A stretch of 64,000 nucleotides of DNA, from the NCBI GenBank assembly GCA_015069135.1, contig SVJE01000008.1, positions 1 through 64,000 of the forward strand. Reading direction: 5' to 3'. Under the pieces are notes generated by a model that was not told where the DNA came from, did no database searches, and saw only the letters and a program-made list of their open reading frames with translations. Of this stretch, positions 53,201 to 62,643 are shown one piece after another. The stretch is from Oscillospiraceae bacterium (GTDB taxonomy: Bacteria > Bacillota > Clostridia > UBA1212 > SIG427). The translations under genes were made by a program, and so were the position numbers. Each line of letters starts with the position of its first letter. Position 1 is the first letter of the stretch.

Positions 53201-55245
53201 TGTAATTCCCCCTGTGCTAAACCATTTATAGCTTGATATATACCGGAGGTTTCCAAGTTTAATTTGCCCTCAGGCGGTATATATGTATAATTCCCTTTAT
53301 TATCTTTATTAAGTATTCCAAGCTGTGTAAAAATTTCAATTCCCTTAAAAATTTTAAACCAGGTATATTCATTATCATTCTGACACAGTATTTCTTTCAT
53401 TTCCACTAATTGTTCTGATGCAAAACCACTTGAATATCCTTTATTTATTATATTATATAACACAACCAGGTCTTTCCTGCTATAGGGAGTATTATACACA
53501 TCTGCTTCTCTTATGTCCAATACCTGCAATGACAAACTTCTTTTATCATTCCACACATTCACAGACATTTTGAAAAGTACATCACATTTAGTAAGTGTTG
53601 AAACATATTGTTCCATGGCTCCTGCACCAAAAGCGATACCGGACACAGGTCTTCCGTAACCACCTGTAGTTCCATCTTTGACTGAAAATTGTAGTCTTAA
53701 ATGAGTTCCGTTAGTTCCCACTTTTGAGCAACTGATAAAATCAAGACCTTTTGCAATATATAAAGGTTCCGGATTTCCTTCACCACAAGGCTGCAATTGC
53801 TCCACAATTTCTGCCCCCTCAAGATTAAGTTCCTTAAGTTCTATTACGCAATCCGCTTCAACCTGACTGACTCTGTAAGGCGGTATATCTCTTAAAGCTG
53901 CATAATCATTTATACCTTTTATCAATTCAGGCAAATTCTGTATCTTAAGTGACATACCCGCAGCCATGGCATGTCCTCCGAATTTCTCCAGATAATCACT
54001 ACAGGAAGACAGAGCCTCATGTATATTGAATCCTGGTACAGATCTGGCGGACCCCCTTATGGTTTCTCCATCTTCTTCAAAAGCAAAAACCAGAGCCGGT
54101 TTATTAAAACGATCCACAAGTCTGGAAGCCACAATGCCTACAACACCATGGTGCCAGTTTTTCCCCACGGAAATAACCACAGAATCCTGATCTTGTGTTT
54201 TTATAGATTCCGGTAAAATTGACTGTTCATATATACAGCTTTCTAATTCCTGCCTTTTTTTGTTATCTTCAGACAGTTCCTCTGCTAATCTTTCAGCTTC
54301 ATGAATATTGTCTGCCAGCAATAACTGCAGAGCTTTTTCCCCACTATCAATACGACCTGCTGCATTAAGTCTTGGGACCAAGCCAAAAGATACATCCCTT
54401 ACACTTACCGGACTTCCCGTACCTGATACTTCCATCAGTTTCTTAAGACCAACCCAATTACAATCAGGCATCATTTTAAGACCCAAAGAAGTAATTACTC
54501 TATTCTCTCCTGTAAGGGAAACAGCATCTCCTATGGTAGCAATGGCAACTATAGGAAGGTATTCTTTAATCTCATCCTCAAGTCCGACAGTTTCAGCTAA
54601 AGCCTGAACAAGTTTGAAAGCCACACCTGCACCGCAAAGATATTTAAAGGGATATGAACACCCAGGACATATAGGGTCGATTACTGCTATAGCATCAGGT
54701 AGTGTGTCCCCATTTCTGTGGTGGTCTGTAACTATTACATCTATTCCTTTTGTTTTTGCATATTCAATTTCATTATGGCCTACAATACCACAGTCAACAG
54801 TGATGATAAGAGTAGTTCCTTTTTCAGCCAGTTTATCGATAGCTTGGCAGGATAAGCCGTATCCGTCACTGAATCTATCAGGAATATGATAATCTGCATT
54901 CAGAACGTTAAGTTTGTTCATCAGAAAATGCCACAATATCGCTGTGGCCGTAATGCCGTCGGCATCATAATCTCCGTAAACGGTTACATACTCATCCACA
55001 TCTGCAGCATCCAGAATTCTCTGAACAGCAGCATCCATCCCCTCAAACAAAAATGGATCCCAGAGATCTTCGCCGGAAGAAGAAAAATACTTATCAACTT
55101 GACTACTTGTATAAATACCTCTCTTTACCAGAGTTTCCGCAACAAAAAAAGGCAGACCACTACTCTCAGCCAGCTCTTTCTGCCACCTGTCAATAGCATC
55201 TGTCTCATTCATATATGGTTTTAACTTCCAAATCTTATCAAACAT
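53197..55245 (-). CDS. recJ: Single-stranded-DNA-specific exonuclease RecJ
   Basis: 682 residues. DHH-family motifs: VYGDYDADGITATA (motif I), TVDCGI, VTDHHRNGDTLPDA (motif III, DHH) and the DHHA1 region with GGHAMAAGMSL. A C-terminal extension (about 580-682) is also present. It is a 5'-3' ssDNA exonuclease used in recombinational and base-excision repair. It overlaps rel by 4 bp. Confidence 0.96.
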   Translation of the reverse strand: MFDKIWKLKPYMNETDAIDRWQKELAESSGLPFFVAETLVKRGIYTSSQVDKYFSSSGEDLWDPFLFEGMDAAVQRILDAADVDEYVTVYGDYDADGITATAILWHFLMNKLNVLNADYHIPDRFSDGYGLSCQAIDKLAEKGTTLIITVDCGIVGHNEIEYAKTKGIDVIVTDHHRNGDTLPDAIAVIDPICPGCSYPFKYLCGAGVAFKLVQALAETVGLEDEIKEYLPIVAIATIGDAVSLTGENRVITSLGLKMMPDCNWVGLKKLMEVSGTGSPVSVRDVSFGLVPRLNAAGRIDSGEKALQLLLADNIHEAERLAEELSEDNKKRQELESCIYEQSILPESIKTQDQDSVVISVGKNWHHGVVGIVASRLVDRFNKPALVFAFEEDGETIRGSARSVPGFNIHEALSSCSDYLEKFGGHAMAAGMSLKIQNLPELIKGINDYAALRDIPPYRVSQVEADCVIELKELNLEGAEIVEQLQPCGEGNPEPLYIAKGLDFISCSKVGTNGTHLRLQFSVKDGTTGGYGRPVSGIAFGAGAMEQYVSTLTKCDVLFKMSVNVWNDKRSLSLQVLDIREADVYNTPYSRKDLVVLYNIINKGYSSGFASEQLVEMKEILCQNDNEYTWFKIFKGIEIFTQLGILNKDNKGNYTYIPPEGKLNLETSGIYQAINGLAQGELQ

Positions 55246-55287
55246 ATATAGCTTATCTTCTGCACCTTACTTTTTAAGAAAACAAAA

Positions 55288-55307
55288 AGACCCGAAAAAT
55301 CGAGTCT
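55288..55307 (-). terminator. Terminator of rpsU
   Basis: AGACCCGA / TCGAGTCT with loop AAAA; on the minus strand it is followed by TTTTTG. It lies between rpsU and recJ. Confidence 0.8.
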
Positions 55308-55338
55308 TTATGTATCAATTTAAAAGAATATGTAATCC

Positions 55339-55515
55339 TTATCTGTACTTGCGCTTTCTAGCAGCCTCGGATTTCTTCTTTCTCTTTACACTGGGCTTCT
55401 CATAATGCTCTCTCTTTCTTACTTCTGCAAGAACACCTGACTTAGCACATGAACGCTTGAATCTCTTTAAAGCACTTTCCAGTGATTCATTTTCTTTAAG
55501 CCTAATCTCTGACAT
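55339..55515 (-). CDS. rpsU: 30S ribosomal protein S21
   Basis: A 58-residue gene read directly from the sequence: [19 protein letters not shown] at the start, [20 protein letters not shown], and a basic end ([15 protein letters not shown]). This is the full S21 length. GGAGGG precedes the ATG, and its terminator lies downstream. The region upstream (55516-55701) is non-coding and holds a CACTG/CAGTG hairpin in the presumed leader (around 55567-55581). Confidence 0.97.
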   Translation of the reverse strand: MSEIRLKENESLESALKRFKRSCAKSGVLAEVRKREHYEKPSVKRKKKSEAARKRKYR

Positions 55516-55701
55516 TACATTCCCTCCCTCCGAGCGGTACGGTTGATAACGTCTTTCGGTAACACACTGCCTGACAGTGGCTAATCCAACAACATCATCT
55601 ATAACGAATAACCAAAATACTAAAATTATTGTCAGTAAAAAACTAACAGGTCAATTATACAACAGTAGTCAAATTAAAGTCAATATATTTTTCGCATTTT
55701 T

Positions 55702-56178
55702 TTAGAATGTTTCTGCCATCTTTATAACAGACATTGCTACTGCAATAAAAGGAGCTAAAGGCATTTCTTTTTTTAGAGATCTTGTAATTAAAATTCCTGT
55801 AGCCCCTGCAAAAAAGCAAGCAACAGCCATACCGGTAAGCAGCGATGATATATTCATACAAAAAGAACATGCCATCAACAGTTTTATATCACCCATACCA
55901 ATATTATTCTTAAGTGCTGTCTTAACAGAGAAAAGCATTATAATGGCAACACCTATGCTTATAACACGCCATTTTACCATTTCAAAAGGTCCGAAACCAA
56001 TTTCACACACACCAAGCAGCATTACAAGCACACAGACCCTATTAGGTATCATTCTGCACTCTGCATCCCTATACCCTGCCAAGGCCAATGCCGTTCCCAT
56101 GGAACCGGCCATAGCGCCTGAAGACCACCACAAAACAATCAGTAAAGCCAATGCTTTACCGATAAAATATTTTTTCAT
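55702..56178 (-). CDS. A24-family prepilin peptidase (stand-alone)
   Basis: 158 residues from the ATG at 56178 (AAGGAG upstream; a GTG nine bases earlier is less likely). About six hydrophobic segments. The two catalytic aspartates of the GxGD aspartyl proteases are visible: Asp in RDAECRMIPN (six residues before IP) and GMGDIKLL. The N-methylation domain is absent, as in short archaeal/clostridial forms. It cleaves type IV pilin-like leaders at the membrane. No pilin genes are nearby. Confidence 0.88.
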   Translation of the reverse strand: MKKYFIGKALALLIVLWWSSGAMAGSMGTALALAGYRDAECRMIPNRVCVLVMLLGVCEIGFGPFEMVKWRVISIGVAIIMLFSVKTALKNNIGMGDIKLLMACSFCMNISSLLTGMAVACFFAGATGILITRSLKKEMPLAPFIAVAMSVIKMAETF

Positions 56179-56275
56179 GTTTATCACTCCTTGCCGATTG
56201 CTGCAACAGTGATATAAAACATTTTAAATATAATTTGTAAAGAGTGTCAAGGTCGAAAACCGTATTTTCTTGTTA

Positions 56276-56455
56276 CAACCTACCGTTTCATTCTGTTTTT
56301 TCACTTTCGGTTGGATATTTCGTCCTTTTTTCCTACTTATTGGCTGCTAAGAGGCTTATTTCAGTTGGACTTTTTTACGTTTTTATAGCTTTTAGTCCAA
56401 CCTTTTTACCGTTTATTATAAAAAACAAGTAGGACTTTTATACTTTTTATCCAAC
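56276..56455 (+). repeat. Intergenic hairpin units related to those at 12634-12844
   Basis: CAACC...GGTTG (56276-56313), CCTAC...GTTGG (56331-56368), AGTCCAAC...GTAGGACT (56394-56436), plus a lone ATCCAACCT near 56449. As in the first array, right arms are followed by T runs (GTTGGACTTTTTT, GTAGGACTTTT) on the plus strand. Nothing else is seen in 56179-56509. Confidence 0.65.
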
Positions 56456-56509
56456 CTATTTATAAAGGATTCAGTCTTATCATGAGGGCTGTTTTGCACA
56501 CAAATAAAA

Positions 56510-56538
56510 AAGAGGCAACCCATTTTGAGTCACCTCTT
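56510..56538 (-). terminator. Terminator of xylB
   Basis: AAGAGGCAACCC faces GAGTCACCTCTT; on the minus strand the mismatches become G-U pairs, and TTTTTTA follows. Confidence 0.8.
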
Positions 56539-56552
56539 AAAAAAACATGTTT

Positions 56553-58076
56553 TTACACTGCTGCCAATTTAGAAAACTCTTCCTTAAGCGCCGGATACAA
56601 AGCACAATATCTTTCATAGAACTTCATGTACCTATCATGGTTCTCACTTTCAGGGTTCTGCGTTGTTCCCGGCTTAATAACTGCCTCACAAGCTTCCTCA
56701 ACAGAACCATACATTCCTGTACCCACCATCGCTAAGATTGCTACTCCAAGTGCAGGACCTTCCTTTGAAGCAATGGTAGAAATAGGACAGTTATAAATAT
56801 CTGCCAGCATCTTCCTCCAGAGCTTACTGGTTCCACCGCCACCGCAAGCAATCATAGAGTCAGGATAAATTCCCATTTCAGAGAACACACTTAAGCAATC
56901 CATAAGAGAATAACTCACACCCTCCATAACAGCTCTTATCATGTGAGGTCTTCCGTGCATAGCAGAAAGCCCGAAGAATACACCTCTTGCATCAGGATCT
57001 AAGTGAGGTGTTCTCTCACCCATAAGGTAAGGAAGATACAAAAGTCTTTCAGCTCCAATAGTCACTTTCTCTGCTTCCTTATCCATTATATAGTAAGGAT
57101 CTTTATTTTGAGCTTCTGCCTCAGCAATCTCAGGAGAACAAACCGTATCACGGAGCCACTTGAGAGATAATCCCGCACCCTGGGTAACACCCATAACATG
57201 CCATGCTCCCGGAACTGCACAACAGAATGTATGTACCCTTCCCTTTGGGTCAATGCTTATCTTATCAGAATGAGCAAACACAACACCACTGGTACCAATA
57301 GTGGTAAAAGCTCTTCCTTCTTTCACAACACCTGTTCCCACAGCAGCTGCTGCGTTATCTCCGGCACCGCCTACAACAGCTGTACCTACCTTAAGGCCTG
57401 TAGCCTTGCTTGCCTCTTCAGTTACATAGCCTGTAACTTCAGGAGACTCATATACCTTACCAAGCAAAGCTTTATCAATATCCAGTTTTTCCAGGACTTC
57501 ATCAGACCAGCATCTTCCGGGAACATCCAAAAGCTGCATACCGCTAGCATCAGAAACTTCCGTAGCATACTCTCCTGTAAGCATAAATCTGATATAATCC
57601 TTAGGCAGTAAAATATGTGCACACTTAGCATAAATTTCAGGCTGGTGGTTTTTAACCCACATAATCTTTGATGCAGTAAAACCTGTAAGTGCGGGGTTAG
57701 CCGTGATTTCAATAAGCCTTTCCCTACCAACTTTAGCCTCAATTTCTTCGCACTCTTTAGCAGTTCTCTGATCACACCAGATAATAGAAGGACGAAGCAC
57801 ATTGTTATCCTTATCCAGCATAACCAGGCCGTGCATCTGACCGGAAAGCCCAATACCTTTTATCTCTTCAGCAACTACACCACTATCCGAAATAACTTTG
57901 CTGACAGTTGACTTAACTGCATTCCACCAATCAAGAGGTTCCTGCTCAGCCCAGCCGTTCTCAGGCTGATAAAGAGGATATTCCACTGTAGAAGAAGCCA
58001 ACACCGTTCCTTCTTTATCAAAAAGCACCGTCTTTGTACCGGAAGTACCAATATCAATACCTAATACATATGCCAT
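56553..58076 (-). CDS. xylB: Xylulokinase
   Basis: 507 residues of the FGGY family: GIDIGTSGTKTVLFD at the N-terminus, GLSGQMHGLVMLD, IIWCDQRT, GGAGDNAAAAVGTG, and IACGGGGTSKLWRKMLADIY near the C-terminus. It phosphorylates D-xylulose. Twenty base pairs separate it from xylA upstream, and a terminator follows. Confidence 0.97.
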   Translation of the reverse strand: MAYVLGIDIGTSGTKTVLFDKEGTVLASSTVEYPLYQPENGWAEQEPLDWWNAVKSTVSKVISDSGVVAEEIKGIGLSGQMHGLVMLDKDNNVLRPSIIWCDQRTAKECEEIEAKVGRERLIEITANPALTGFTASKIMWVKNHQPEIYAKCAHILLPKDYIRFMLTGEYATEVSDASGMQLLDVPGRCWSDEVLEKLDIDKALLGKVYESPEVTGYVTEEASKATGLKVGTAVVGGAGDNAAAAVGTGVVKEGRAFTTIGTSGVVFAHSDKISIDPKGRVHTFCCAVPGAWHVMGVTQGAGLSLKWLRDTVCSPEIAEAEAQNKDPYYIMDKEAEKVTIGAERLLYLPYLMGERTPHLDPDARGVFFGLSAMHGRPHMIRAVMEGVSYSLMDCLSVFSEMGIYPDSMIACGGGGTSKLWRKMLADIYNCPISTIASKEGPALGVAILAMVGTGMYGSVEEACEAVIKPGTTQNPESENHDRYMKFYERYCALYPALKEEFSKLAAV

Positions 58077-58096
58077 GGTAAAATTTCTCCTTAATA

Positions 58097-59416
58097 TTAA
58101 ACACCAAACATTACAGAGTTAATAACAGCTTCTAAGTATTCCTGTTTGCCGCTTATGTTTGTTGTAACATCGCCCATGTTAAGAGCATACTGTTCAAGTT
58201 CTTCCATTGTTGCAGTGCCGGCAACAATCTTAGCACCGATACCTGTCTTGTAGCTCGCATAACGCTCTTCAACGAACTTATCAATTCTGCCGTCTTTAAT
58301 AATCTTATCTGCTACCTTAAGGCCAAGAGCAAAGGAATCCATACCTGCAATGTAAGCAAGGAATACATCTTCCTGAGTATATGATCCACGTCTTGTCTTG
58401 GCATCAAAGTTAAGACCACCTGTAGTAAATCCGCCTGCTCTTAAAACTTCATACATACACATAGCTGTGTCATAAACATTTGTTGGGAATTGGTCTGTAT
58501 CCCAGCCAAGTAACATATCACCCTGGTTAGCATCAATAGAACCAAACACACCGTTATCGGCAGCCACTCTCAGTTCGTGCTGGAATGTGTGACCTGCGAG
58601 TGTTGCATGGTTAGCTTCAATATTCATCTTAAAGTCTTTATCCAAACCATACTTTCTTAAGAAAGCAAGAACTGTTGCTGTATCAAAATCGTACTGATGC
58701 TTTGTTGGTTCTTTTGGCTTAGGCTCAATGTAAAAGTTACCCTTAAAACCTATTGAACGACCGTAATCAACTGTCATTTTCATAAGTCTTGCCATGTTGT
58801 CCTGCTCTAAAGCCATGTTTGTATTAAGAAGTGTTTCATAACCTTCTCTTCCACCCCAGAATACATAACCTTCGCCACCTAAAGCAGTTGTAATTTCCAA
58901 AGCCTTTTTAATCTGTGCTGCTGCAAAAGCAAATACATCAGCATTAGGAGCTGTGCCTGCACCATGCATGTATCTGGGATTACCAAAACAGTTAGCTGTA
59001 CCCCAGAGAAGTTTCTTACCTGTTGACTTCATAAGGTTATCCAAAATACCCTGAATCTTATCCAGACGTGCATTTGTTTCTTTTAAGTTATCAGCTTCAG
59101 GAGCAATATCTCTGTCATGAAAACAGTAGTAATCAATATCCAGCTTATCCATCAGTTCAAAAGCAGCATTTGCTTTAGCTTCTGCATGAGCCATAGAGTC
59201 AGTAGCACCAAAACTCTTATCAGCAGTGCCCACACCGAACATATCTGTACCTTCTGCACACATTGTATGCCAATATGACATAGCGAACTTAAGCTGATTT
59301 CTCATGGATTTTCCCGCAACTATCTCATCAGGATTATAGTATTTAAATGATAGTGGGTTGTCAGAACCTGCACCCTCATATTTAATCTTTGATATTTTGT
59401 TATAGTATTCGCTCAT
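58097..59416 (-). CDS. xylA: Xylose isomerase
   Basis: 439 residues from the ATG at 59414-59416 (AGGAGG upstream; the longer frame has no support). Group II length. Motifs: [18 protein letters not shown], catalytic His in [58 protein letters not shown] and [18 protein letters not shown] for metal binding. It converts xylose to xylulose. With xylB it forms a two-gene operon; no xylR or transporter adjoins. Confidence 0.98.
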   Translation of the reverse strand: MSEYYNKISKIKYEGAGSDNPLSFKYYNPDEIVAGKSMRNQLKFAMSYWHTMCAEGTDMFGVGTADKSFGATDSMAHAEAKANAAFELMDKLDIDYYCFHDRDIAPEADNLKETNARLDKIQGILDNLMKSTGKKLLWGTANCFGNPRYMHGAGTAPNADVFAFAAAQIKKALEITTALGGEGYVFWGGREGYETLLNTNMALEQDNMARLMKMTVDYGRSIGFKGNFYIEPKPKEPTKHQYDFDTATVLAFLRKYGLDKDFKMNIEANHATLAGHTFQHELRVAADNGVFGSIDANQGDMLLGWDTDQFPTNVYDTAMCMYEVLRAGGFTTGGLNFDAKTRRGSYTQEDVFLAYIAGMDSFALGLKVADKIIKDGRIDKFVEERYASYKTGIGAKIVAGTATMEELEQYALNMGDVTTNISGKQEYLEAVINSVMFGV

Positions 59417-59450
59417 TGTTAAATTCCTCCTAAATAATATCAGATAGTTT

Positions 59451-59479
59451 ATTATATCATTTAGCAAATTTTGTTACAA
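59451..59479 (-). promoter_or_regulatory. xylA promoter
   Basis: Minus strand: TTGTAA (59479-59474), 17-bp spacer, TATAAT (59456-59451), 35 bp before the start codon. No clear XylR operator or catabolite site was identified. Confidence 0.7.
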
Positions 59480-59692
59480 GCATAATATGATTTTCCATTA
59501 AATGGCAACACAGTAAAAAGAGCCTTTTACAAGGGGTTTTGTGCCCAAAAAAAATGTCATTTTTTTAACTCTTTATTATGATAAACAAAAAGGTCAAAAC
59601 TTAAAAAGTAAGGTAAATTTAATAATGTATTTTATATACATTATTCCCATTATTTCCCAAATCTATTGTTTGTACGTTAATAAAACATCAAT

Positions 59693-59825
59693 TTATCCAC
59701 AGAAGTTATGCACATATCCACAGACTTATGCACAGGCAAAATGTTGATAACATCTCATTTTTACAGATTTATGCACATTTAAATTTGTTCTATTCACAAA
59801 AATTATGCACAAGGGGTGTGCATAA
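59693..59825. other. Cluster of DnaA boxes in a divergent intergenic region
   Basis: Six exact matches to TTATNCACA: TTATCCACA at 59693-59701; TTATGCACA at 59706-59714, 59726-59734, 59769-59777 and 59803-59811 (plus) and at 59817-59825 (minus). Near matches: ATATCCACA 59714-59722, TTATCAACA (minus) 59742-59750, CTATTCACA 59790-59798. It lies between divergent xylA and a glycosyltransferase gene, with A/T-rich DNA to the left (59540-59690). Candidate replication origin or DnaA-titration site. No dnaA or dnaN is in the window. Confidence 0.75.
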
Positions 59826-59905
59826 AAAAACTCTCTTTATTTCCATCTTTTCCCAAAAAACTTATACTTGACAAACTTTTTTTGTTTAATTCAACTTTGC
59901 AAATC

Positions 59906-59934
59906 TTGACTTTTCAGGTATATTTTAATAACAT
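59906..59934 (+). promoter_or_regulatory. Likely promoter of the glycosyltransferase pair
   Basis: TTGACT (59906-59911), 17-bp spacer, TAACAT (59929-59934), then GGAGGT and the ATG at 59966. A second TTGACA at 59868-59873 lacks a convincing -10. Confidence 0.45.
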
Positions 59935-59965
59935 TATTTCTATAATTACATGGAGGTAGAATAGT

Positions 59966-61123
59966 ATGAAAATCCTGATTACTACGGACTGGTACGAACC
60001 CGTTATCAACGGCGTTGTAACCTCTGTATTAAATCTGGTTAAGGAACTGACAGCCAAAGGACATGATGTAAGAATTCTTACTCTTTCCTATGGTGCTCAT
60101 TCATATTACAGTCAGGGAGTTTACTATATCGCCTCTATAAGCATAGGTGGAATTTACCCCGATGCCAGAGCTACTCTGTATGCCGGACGTAAGATGGTTG
60201 ACTCTATTATAAGATGGCATCCTGACATTATTCACTCGCAATGTGAATTCAGCAGTTTTCAATATGCAAAACAAATATCCAGAAAACTTAACATTCCGAT
60301 AGTACATACATATCATACTCTATACGAAAGCTATACCCACTATTTCTCCCCTAGTAAGAAAATGGGTAAACATATTGTCTCCGGTTTGTCCAGAAATCTG
60401 TTAAGTCGTGTACAGAGTATTATTGCCCCCTCTGAGAAAATTAAAAGGGTATTGTATAGTTATCGAATATTAAGAAGAATATATGTAGTTCCATCAGGAA
60501 TTGATTTAAATAAGTTTAATGTTACTCTTTTACCTTCAGAAAGACGTGCATTACTTGGCGAACTGAGTATTCCCGAAGGAAACAAAATTCTTATTACTGT
60601 AGGCCGTCTTGCAAAAGAAAAAAATGTAGAACAGCTTATTCAGTATTTCCATAAAATGAACCGTTCCGACACTGATTTTATAATCGTAGGCGGAGGGCCA
60701 TATCAAAAAGTACTTATGGAATATGCTGAAAAGATCGGTGCAAACAAAAACATACATTTTACCGGCATGGTTATGCCACAATTTGTAGCAAAATATTATC
60801 AACTGGGTGACATTTTTCTATGCGGCTCCACCAGCGAAGCTCAGGGACTTACTTACATGGAAGCTATGGCCAGTGGACTTCCTTGCGTCTGCCACAAAGA
60901 CACCTGCCTAAATGGCATTGTAATCGATGGTAAAAATGGTTATCAATATGACACCTACGAAAATTTCGAAAAATATATTAATTCAATTCTTGATAATCCT
61001 GAATTGAAAGAATCCATGTCGAAAAACGCCAAGGAAATAACCGAAAACCAATTCTCTACTAAAGCCTTTGCAGAGAAAATAGAAAAAATTTATGAAAAAG
61101 AAATTAAAAGGTATATACAATGA
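59966..61123 (+). CDS. Glycosyltransferase family 4, probably glycolipid synthesis
   Basis: 385 residues, GT-B fold. N-terminal acceptor domain (ITTDWYEPVINGVVTSVLNL, HDVRILTLSYG, YHTLYESYTHY) and C-terminal nucleotide-sugar domain (LITVGRLAKEKNVEQLI, the EX7E motif in STSEAQGLTYMEAMASGLP). It resembles the diacylglycerol glucosyltransferases that make membrane glycolipids or lipoteichoic-acid anchors; acceptor and sugar are inferred. It overlaps the next glycosyltransferase by 4 bp. Confidence 0.92.
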   Translation: MKILITTDWYEPVINGVVTSVLNLVKELTAKGHDVRILTLSYGAHSYYSQGVYYIASISIGGIYPDARATLYAGRKMVDSIIRWHPDIIHSQCEFSSFQYAKQISRKLNIPIVHTYHTLYESYTHYFSPSKKMGKHIVSGLSRNLLSRVQSIIAPSEKIKRVLYSYRILRRIYVVPSGIDLNKFNVTLLPSERRALLGELSIPEGNKILITVGRLAKEKNVEQLIQYFHKMNRSDTDFIIVGGGPYQKVLMEYAEKIGANKNIHFTGMVMPQFVAKYYQLGDIFLCGSTSEAQGLTYMEAMASGLPCVCHKDTCLNGIVIDGKNGYQYDTYENFEKYINSILDNPELKESMSKNAKEITENQFSTKAFAEKIEKIYEKEIKRYIQ

Positions 61124-62118
61124 AAGTTCTTATATACGCAGGTGCATTAAAAAAAGTTGAAAAAAGTGGTGTGGGCCAGGCTATCTATCATCAGAAAGAT
61201 GCTCTTAAAAGTGTTGGTATTCCGGTAACATTTGATAAAAATGAAGATTACGACATAGTACATATCAACACCATTTTTCCGGATTCATTTTTTATGAGTT
61301 TAAAAGCCCGAGCAAAAGGTAAAAAAGTCGTATATTATGCTCATTCCACAAAAGAAGATTTCAAAAATTCCTTTGTTGGTTCAAACCTTCTTGCACCGGT
61401 GTTTAAATGGTGGATTAAAAGATGCTATTTAAGAGGAGATGTATTAATCACTCCTACCTCTTACTCAAAAGGTTTATTAGAGAGCTACGGTATCAAAAAG
61501 AAAATATATCCTCTTTCCAACGGCATCAACTTAAAAGATTATAGCAACTCACAGCTTGGAGGGTGCAGATTCAGAGAAAAATATGGTTTCTCACCGGAAG
61601 ATAAAATAATTATTTCCGTTGGACACTACATGAATCGAAAAGGCATTACAGATTTTGTAGAGCTTGCAAAGCGTCTGCCTGAATATCAGTTTATTTGGTT
61701 TGGATATACCCCACCGGCTGCCTGTACTCCTGATGTAAGAGAAGCTGTAAAAACAGAACTTCCAAACCTTCATTTCCCGGGGCTTGCCACACAGGAAGAA
61801 CTTAAAGATGCCTATAGCGGAAGCGATATGTTTCTGTTTCTTACTCACGAAGAAACTGAAGGTATTGTATTATTGGAAGCTATGGCCATGAAACTTACCG
61901 TTCTGGTAAGAGATATACCAATTTACAAAGATATGCTTACCAGTGGGTATAATGTATACAAAGCAGGTACATTAGATGAATTTGAGCGTAGGATAAAGGG
62001 AATTCTTACAGGTACCTATCCTTCTACTTTTGAAGAAGGATATAACTTTGTTAAAGAAAGAGATATTCCTGTTGTAGGTGAAAAACTTAAGGAAATATAT
62101 AAAGAATTGGGATTGTAA
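61120..62118 (+). CDS. Glycosyltransferase family 4, second enzyme of the pair
   Basis: 332 residues with the same GT-B organisation: IYAGALKKVEKSGVGQAI at the start, YAHSTKEDF, LITPTSYSKGLLESYG, ISVGHYMNRKGITDFVELAK and the EX7E motif in EETEGIVLLEAMAMKL. Coupled to the preceding gene by ATGA-type overlap. Adjacent GT4 pairs in Bacillota often build a di-glucosyl-diacylglycerol in two steps, which is the likely role here. Confidence 0.92.
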   Translation: MKVLIYAGALKKVEKSGVGQAIYHQKDALKSVGIPVTFDKNEDYDIVHINTIFPDSFFMSLKARAKGKKVVYYAHSTKEDFKNSFVGSNLLAPVFKWWIKRCYLRGDVLITPTSYSKGLLESYGIKKKIYPLSNGINLKDYSNSQLGGCRFREKYGFSPEDKIIISVGHYMNRKGITDFVELAKRLPEYQFIWFGYTPPAACTPDVREAVKTELPNLHFPGLATQEELKDAYSGSDMFLFLTHEETEGIVLLEAMAMKLTVLVRDIPIYKDMLTSGYNVYKAGTLDEFERRIKGILTGTYPSTFEEGYNFVKERDIPVVGEKLKEIYKELGL

Positions 62119-62147
62119 AATATATAAATCAAAAAAAGCCTTGATTT

Positions 62148-62182
62148 AAACCGATTATAGTACACTGTACTTTGATCGGTTT
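62148..62182 (+). terminator. Terminator after the glycosyltransferase pair
   Basis: AAACCGAT...ATCGGTTT with an inner AGTAC/GTACT pair and a T-rich tail. Confidence 0.85.
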
Positions 62183-62287
62183 TATTTTATACAATTAAGC
62201 TATACATTGACATAAAATGGTATATATGGTATTGTTTGATTGTAGACGATCGGTTTGAAAATTGAACATTGAAAAGGAAGCGTATTT

Positions 62288-62643
62288 GTGAAACGTAAGA
62301 TGTCTATAAGACTATTAGCTTTATTGGTGATGAGTTGTTTATTGTTTTTTGTTTCCCCATATTCATCTGTACATTTTGCTCATACACAAATAGAAAAAAC
62401 AATTACGAACAAAAATTACCGTTTGAAATACAAATGAACCGTTCAAATCTTCCAGAGTCCTCGTCAGAAGCTAAAATCACAGCAATGCACGAAGCAGGGC
62501 ACGCATTTCTTTTGGAACATCCAGATGATCAACACTATAATTATCGTGTTGCAAGCATAATGAACGGAGGTTCTTTTAAACATATGAGAACACCAACACC
62601 ATCCATATATGACCAATATAATATAAAAAGGAGATGGGATTAA
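62288..62643 (+). pseudogene. Frameshifted remnant of a secreted metzincin-type zinc protease
   Basis: Two frames carry parts of one gene. From a GTG at 62288 a signal peptide (KRKMSIRLLALLVMSC, then SVHFAH) reads for 49 codons and stops at 62435-62437. The next frame, open through 62643, encodes MHEAGHAFLLEH, the HExxHxxxxxH zinc motif of metzincins, and a Met-turn-like ASIMNGG. A one-base change around the A-rich stretch near 62395-62425 would join them. The region between the signal and zinc site is far shorter than in matrixin-like proteases, so it is probably degraded. It ends directly at the next start (TAA-ATG). Confidence 0.7.

Noticed and set aside
59451-59479. XylR operator or catabolite (cre) site upstream of xylA
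   Set aside because: Only weak, imperfect inverted repeats are present around the -10. None matches the known consensus well enough to report as a site.
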